This document shows positions 11,934-15,252 of a stretch of DNA of 15,252 bases, one piece after another. Numbering within the stretch: the stretch's first letter is position 1; every line of letters begins with the position of its first letter. Position numbers and translations under genes: made by a program. The DNA is taken from NCBI GenBank assembly GCA_050184225.1, contig JBFXAN010000156.1, positions 1 to 15,252 on the forward strand. The letters run 5' to 3'. Below the pieces are notes generated by a model, which did not search any database, was not told where the DNA came from, and worked only from the letters and a program-made list of their open reading frames with translations. The stretch comes from JBFXAN01 sp050184225 (GTDB lineage: Bacteria > Chloroflexota > Dehalococcoidia > CAUJGQ01).

Positions 11934-13376
11934 ATGCCCGTCCGCAGGTTCGCCGGCCGGTTGCCCCTCGATCGCGTTTTCCATCTGAGCGAGCGCGGCA
12001 CCACGCTCGGCACCGAGATCCGTGGCGGCAGTACCACCTTCGTGGTGATGGCGTACATCGTCTTCGTCAACCCCACGATCCTCTCAACTCTGACCCAGGG
12101 GCAGGGCCCTCCGTTCGCCGCGACGGTGACGATGACGGCGTTGACCGCCGGTGTGATGACCCTGCTCATGGGCATCTACACCAACTATCCCTTCGCGATG
12201 GCATCCGGTCTCGGGCTCAACGCCTTCGTCGCCTTCGACATGATCCTCGGCCGGGGCATTCCCTGGCAGGCGGCGATGGGCGTCGTCTTTATCGAGGGAA
12301 CGCTGATCACGTTGCTCGTGCTCGCCGGCCTGCGGCGCGCGGTGATGGATGCGATCCCGCTCAGCCTGAAGCAGGCGATGAGCGTTGGCATCGGCCTCTT
12401 CATCCTCTTCATCGGTTTGGTCAATGCCGGCTTCGTCCAGGTGCCGGTCGAAAGCATCGCTATCGTCGACGGACGCGCTGCCGGCCAACCGTCGCCGCCG
12501 ATCACGCTGGGCACCCTCATCGGCTGGCCGATCGCCGTCGCTTTGGTCGGGCTCTTCCTCACGATCCTGCTCGTCGCTCGCCGGGTGCGCGGCGCGCTGC
12601 TCGTCGGCATTCTCGGCGCGACCGCCGTCGCCGTCGTCGCCCACGCGATCACCGGCGCCGATATGTCGGCTGCGCCGGGTGTTCAGGGCGGCTTTCCGGA
12701 TGAGCTGGCCCGCCCCTCGTTCGAAACGTTTGGACAGGGCCTCAACTTCGACATCTTCGTCGATGTCGCCGTCCTGACCGCGGTGCTGCTCATTTTCTCG
12801 ATGATGCTGTCCGACTTCTTCGACTCAATGGGATCGGTGATCGGCGTCGGCAGTGAGGCCGGGTTTCTCGATCGTCAGGGCCGATTGCCGCGGATCGACC
12901 GCGTGCTGCTGGTCGACTCCGCCGCCGCCGCGTTTGGCGGCATTGCCTCGGCATCGTCGGTCACAACCTACGTTGAGAGTTCCGCCGGCGTCTCCGAAGG
13001 CGCGCGCACCGGTCTCGCTTCGATCGTCACCGGGCTGCTCTTCCTGGCCGCCATCCTCCTCGCTCCGGTTGCCGGCATCGTGCCCGCCGAAGCGACCGCG
13101 CCCGCGCTGATCGTCGTCGGTTTCTTGATGGCATCGGTGATCCGGGAGATCGACTTCCGCCGGTTCGACGTGGGCTTTCCCGCGCTCCTGACGATCACCG
13201 TGATGCCCTTCACGTTTTCGATCACCAATGGCATTGGCGCCGGTTTTGTCGTGCATACATTCGTCAGCATCGCCACCGGACGATGGCGTTCCCTCCACTG
13301 GTTGATGTATCTGATCTCGGCCGCGTTCATGCTGTACTTCAGCCTGGATTGGATTGAAGGATGGTTCGATCTCTGA
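11934..13376 (+). CDS. NCS2/AzgA-family purine (adenine/guanine/hypoxanthine) permease
   Basis: A 480-residue polytopic membrane protein of the AzgA-like branch of nucleobase permeases, which take up purines with protons. The opening FHLSERGTTLGTEIRGGSTT and FVVMAYIVFVNPTIL is the family's N-terminus. ASGLGLNAFVAFDMILGRGI (about 90-109) and QAAMGVVFIEG follow. The two half-sites, SDFFDSMGSVIGVG (from about 293) and SVTTYVESSAGVSEGARTG (about 342-360), are the signature regions; the Glu in TYVES (348) is the expected substrate-contact region. The C-terminus ends in a membrane helix and DWIEGWFDL. GGAG lies five bases before the ATG. The gene follows the ABC exporter by 73 bp on the same strand, so they may be cotranscribed, with no obvious functional link. 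Confidence 0.93.
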   Translation: MPVRRFAGRLPLDRVFHLSERGTTLGTEIRGGSTTFVVMAYIVFVNPTILSTLTQGQGPPFAATVTMTALTAGVMTLLMGIYTNYPFAMASGLGLNAFVAFDMILGRGIPWQAAMGVVFIEGTLITLLVLAGLRRAVMDAIPLSLKQAMSVGIGLFILFIGLVNAGFVQVPVESIAIVDGRAAGQPSPPITLGTLIGWPIAVALVGLFLTILLVARRVRGALLVGILGATAVAVVAHAITGADMSAAPGVQGGFPDELARPSFETFGQGLNFDIFVDVAVLTAVLLIFSMMLSDFFDSMGSVIGVGSEAGFLDRQGRLPRIDRVLLVDSAAAAFGGIASASSVTTYVESSAGVSEGARTGLASIVTGLLFLAAILLAPVAGIVPAEATAPALIVVGFLMASVIREIDFRRFDVGFPALLTITVMPFTFSITNGIGAGFVVHTFVSIATGRWRSLHWLMYLISAAFMLYFSLDWIEGWFDL

Positions 13377-13434
13377 CCGGTCCAGACGAGCGCCGGCCGG
13401 CCCTGCCGCGCCGTGCGCGTATGTGATTGCATGG

Positions 13435-13520
13435 TTGACGGTATCGAACACTCGCGTAAGAGTGACAAAGCGATATCATGCGTCTGATCCGCCATCGGCG
13501 GTGGGCCGCGCCTGCGCGGC
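13435..13520 (+). promoter_or_regulatory. Candidate promoter and leader hairpins before the surface-protein gene
   Basis: TTGACG at 13435-13440 (five of six to the -35 consensus) is followed at 16 bp by a poor -10 match, TAAGAG; TATCAT at 13473-13478 is a better -10 but wrongly spaced. Two hairpins follow back to back: CCGCC-ATC-GGCGG at 13490-13502 and GCCGCG-CCTG-CGCGGC at 13505-13520. They end just two bases before the consensus AGGAGGT at 13523-13529, so they could modulate translation. The promoter call is weak; the hairpins are clear in sequence. Confidence 0.35.
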
Positions 13521-13535
13521 AGAGGAGGTCACCCC

Positions 13536-15164
13536 ATGCGACACGTTCCCGCACGCGGGCGGCCGGTGATTGCGGCCGTGATCGCCGGCGCCCTGGCCGT
13601 GGCAGTCCTCGCGGTCGTCTCTCTCGCCGGTGGGCCAACCACCCTGCCGGTCGAGAGCCTGGCGCCACGTCCCGTTTCGGCACAGCAATCGCCGACATTT
13701 GCCGTCACCTGTGTCCCGGCCGTCGTGCCGGCAGGTTCCTCGACGACCTGCACCGCCTCGGTGACTATCCCGCCAACACCAACACCAACGCCCACCTCGA
13801 CGCCTACCGCAACACCAACGCCCACCCCGACACCGACACCGACACCCACGCAATCACCAGACCCGTCGCCGGATCCAACTGGCACCCTCGGTGAATCGGG
13901 CGCCAGTGCGATGGATCGAAACGGCGCCGATGTCCAGAGCGACCTCTTCCGTTTCACCAGCGCCGCAGCGCCCGTGCAAGGCCTCGCGACCTTCATCAGT
14001 AGCGGTGCCGGCACCTTTAATCCGCAATCCTGCGTACTGAGCAATCCCGGCGATTCGGCGTCATGCTCGGTGACGTACACGCCTGCCGAGTCGGGAGACC
14101 AGACGATCACCGCCAGCTTCCGGGTTGATTCCATTCAGGGCAGCGCGAGCACCACGATCACGGCCCAGCCGCGGCCGACGCCCACGCCCACGCCGACCCC
14201 CAGCCCCACACCGACGCCGTCGCCGCAGATTCCGCCGTTGGTGACCGAACCCACGCCATCGCCGACGCCGACCCCAACGCCAACCCCGGTATCGACCACC
14301 GCACCGACCACGACGCCCGCGCCAACGGCAACCCCGGCGACCTCGCCGACGCCGGCGCCCACCGCCTCGCCGGGTGCCACGGCCACGCCATCGCCGGCTG
14401 CATCGCCGACGCCTGCACCGACGACGACACCGCAACCGACCGCGACGCCGGGGGCGCAGGCGATCGGCTTGAGCCGCCTGAACGCCGCCTATGTCAGCGG
14501 CGCGAACCCACTGATGGAAGGACAGACGACGCGGGTCACGTTCACCTACGAGATCCGCAATCTCACCAATGTGACGCTCGACTTTAACGGCACGGTGGTC
14601 TTCGACCTTGGCGATGGCGTCTCGGTCGTCTCGGCGATTCCTACCCGTGGAACGGCGATGGTCACCGGCCAGCGCCTCAGCTGGGACGGCTTCGTCCTCG
14701 GCCCTGGCGAGTCCGCCGCGATCACAGTGACGGCAGATGTCACGCCGCCGCCGGGCTCAGCCGGTAACGCCGTCGTCGTCGTCGAGGGTGTGCTCGCCAC
14801 CGCGCGCACGCCCAGCGGCAGCATCGTCGAAGTGCGAGGCGGCGCCCTCACCAGTGACCTGATCAGCGGGCTCGCCAACGGCGGCCTCGTCGTCGCCCGC
14901 GCCGGCGCCGCACCAGTTGGCTCCGGCGCAGCCGCCCCCGGCGCAGCCGGCCCCGCTCCCGTCGCCCCAGGAGCAGCGGCCGCCGCCGCCGCTCGACCGG
15001 CAGGAACCGGCGGCCCCGGCGCCACCGTCGTTATCCTTCCCCGCACCGGCACCGGCCTGACCGCTGACTCTGGCCCGCAACGAGCAATACCGTATCTCGT
15101 CGCCCTTGCCGCGCTCACTGTGCTGGGAGCAGGAATATTTTGGAGGCGCGGACGGGAGGGCTGA
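13536..15164 (+). CDS. LPxTG-anchored surface protein with Ig-like and DUF11-like domains and Thr-Pro linkers
   Basis: A 542-residue secreted, cell-wall-anchored protein. Consensus AGGAGGT (13523-13529) stands six bases before the ATG. The N-terminus is a signal peptide (basic start, hydrophobic 11-31, possible cleavage after VSA at 49). FAVTCVPAVVPAGSSTTCTASV (shown in part; Cys59, Cys72) is the first half of an Ig-like repeat. Its second half, TFISSGAGTFNPQSCVLS and CSVTYTP (Cys166, Cys177), comes only after a Thr-Pro tract (79-115) and a further 30 or so residues. A longer Thr-Pro/Ala linker (212-307) follows, then a DUF11-like beta domain (about 309-435) and an Ala/Gly/Pro spacer. The sorting signal LPRTG is at 501-505, with a membrane helix at about 518-536 and RRGREG. 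A sortase is expected elsewhere in the genome. Likely an adhesin or envelope stalk. Confidence 0.9.
   Translation: MRHVPARGRPVIAAVIAGALAVAVLAVVSLAGGPTTLPVESLAPRPVSAQQSPTFAVTCVPAVVPAGSSTTCTASVTIPPTPTPTPTSTPTATPTPTPTPTPTPTQSPDPSPDPTGTLGESGASAMDRNGADVQSDLFRFTSAAAPVQGLATFISSGAGTFNPQSCVLSNPGDSASCSVTYTPAESGDQTITASFRVDSIQGSASTTITAQPRPTPTPTPTPSPTPTPSPQIPPLVTEPTPSPTPTPTPTPVSTTAPTTTPAPTATPATSPTPAPTASPGATATPSPAASPTPAPTTTPQPTATPGAQAIGLSRLNAAYVSGANPLMEGQTTRVTFTYEIRNLTNVTLDFNGTVVFDLGDGVSVVSAIPTRGTAMVTGQRLSWDGFVLGPGESAAITVTADVTPPPGSAGNAVVVVEGVLATARTPSGSIVEVRGGALTSDLISGLANGGLVVARAGAAPVGSGAAAPGAAGPAPVAPGAAAAAAARPAGTGGPGATVVILPRTGTGLTADSGPQRAIPYLVALAALTVLGAGIFWRRGREG
13770..13880 (+). repeat. Simple-sequence tract encoding the first Thr-Pro run
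   Basis: Near-periodic 6-nt units (ACNCCN type, such as CCAACA, CCGACA and CCCACC) encode a Thr-Pro run at residues 79-115 of the surface protein. The third bases vary, so the run is not a perfect microsatellite. It is still the kind of tract that changes length by recombination or slippage in steps of two residues. It falls inside what looks like one Ig-like domain. Confidence 0.8.
14169..14456 (+). repeat. Simple-sequence tract encoding the second Thr-Pro/Ala linker
   Basis: About 290 bp of 6-nt-like units encode residues 212-307. The run is pure Thr-Pro at first, broken by QIPPLVTEP (231-239), then mixed Thr, Pro, Ala and Ser. It joins the Ig-like region to the DUF11-like region and probably forms an extended, possibly O-glycosylated stalk. 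Length variation between strains is expected. Confidence 0.8.
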
Positions 15165-15192
15165 TCATCCGCGGATGTACCTAACCCCCCGG

Positions 15193-15217
15193 CCCCCTTC
15201 CCTCGCAGGGAAGGGGG
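15193..15217 (+). terminator. 11-bp perfect hairpin after surface-protein gene
   Basis: CCCCCTTCCCT at 15193-15203 pairs exactly with AGGGAAGGGGG at 15207-15217 around a CGC loop. It starts 28 bp after the stop codon. No T-tract follows. The inner sequence GGGGTGCCT just after the stem also occurs at the end of the left arm of the repeat at the window start, so this may be a member of the same dispersed palindrome type. Beyond 15217 nothing further is recognised. Confidence 0.65.
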
Positions 15218-15252
15218 TGCCTAATGCAACCGCGTGTGCCAGTATCGCGTCT

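Noticed and set aside
13770..14456. A CRISPR array or other spaced repeat
   Set aside because: The periodicity is a 6-nt coding repeat for Thr-Pro inside an intact reading frame, without spacers.

Overview
The window is GC-rich, gene-dense DNA. I read it as chromosome from a Chloroflexota-type bacterium, possibly of the Thermomicrobia/Sphaerobacter kind. The grounds are the codon bias, lipoproteins whose lipobox Cys is followed by an Asp-rich stretch, a Tat-type lipoprotein signal, a GYD-domain protein, an LPxTG-anchored surface protein with Thr-Pro linkers, and palindromic intergenic repeats. This placement is inference. No rRNA, tRNA, CRISPR array or transposase was seen.

Left third (1-4364): a minus-strand operon for a CUT1-type sugar ABC importer (lipoprotein binding protein, then two permeases; closest in feel to alpha-glucoside AglE/F/G). 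It ends at a perfect 34-bp inverted repeat. Divergent from it is a small GYD-domain gene, followed by a nested inverted repeat.

Middle (4365-8769): a minus-strand peptide/nickel-type ABC importer operon (family 5 binding protein with a twin-arginine lipoprotein signal, then DppB-like and DppC-like permeases). A RidA/YjgF-family gene diverges from it. Neither importer operon has an ATPase gene in the window.

Centre right (8770-9973): the least ordinary part. Two strong hairpins, an AT-rich promoter-like stretch and a structured leader precede three tandem, paralogous small genes of 58, 64 and 62 codons. Each has its own ribosome binding site, and a 17-bp hairpin closes the group. The proteins share a Gly-Ser-Asn / Gln-Thr-Asn core ending in NFG plus aliphatics, with no Lys, Arg, His, Cys, Trp or Tyr at all. 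I do not recognise the family. It looks like a beta-rich, possibly self-assembling or amyloid-like protein.

Right third (9974-15252): a half-size ABC exporter (TMD-NBD, no C39 peptidase domain), an AzgA/NCS2 purine permease, and a 542-residue sortase-anchored surface protein. In the last, a Thr-Pro tract appears to interrupt an Ig-like domain. A perfect hairpin follows the gene. Whether the exporter handles the small proteins is open: it is adjacent and on the same strand, but lies beyond the hairpin.
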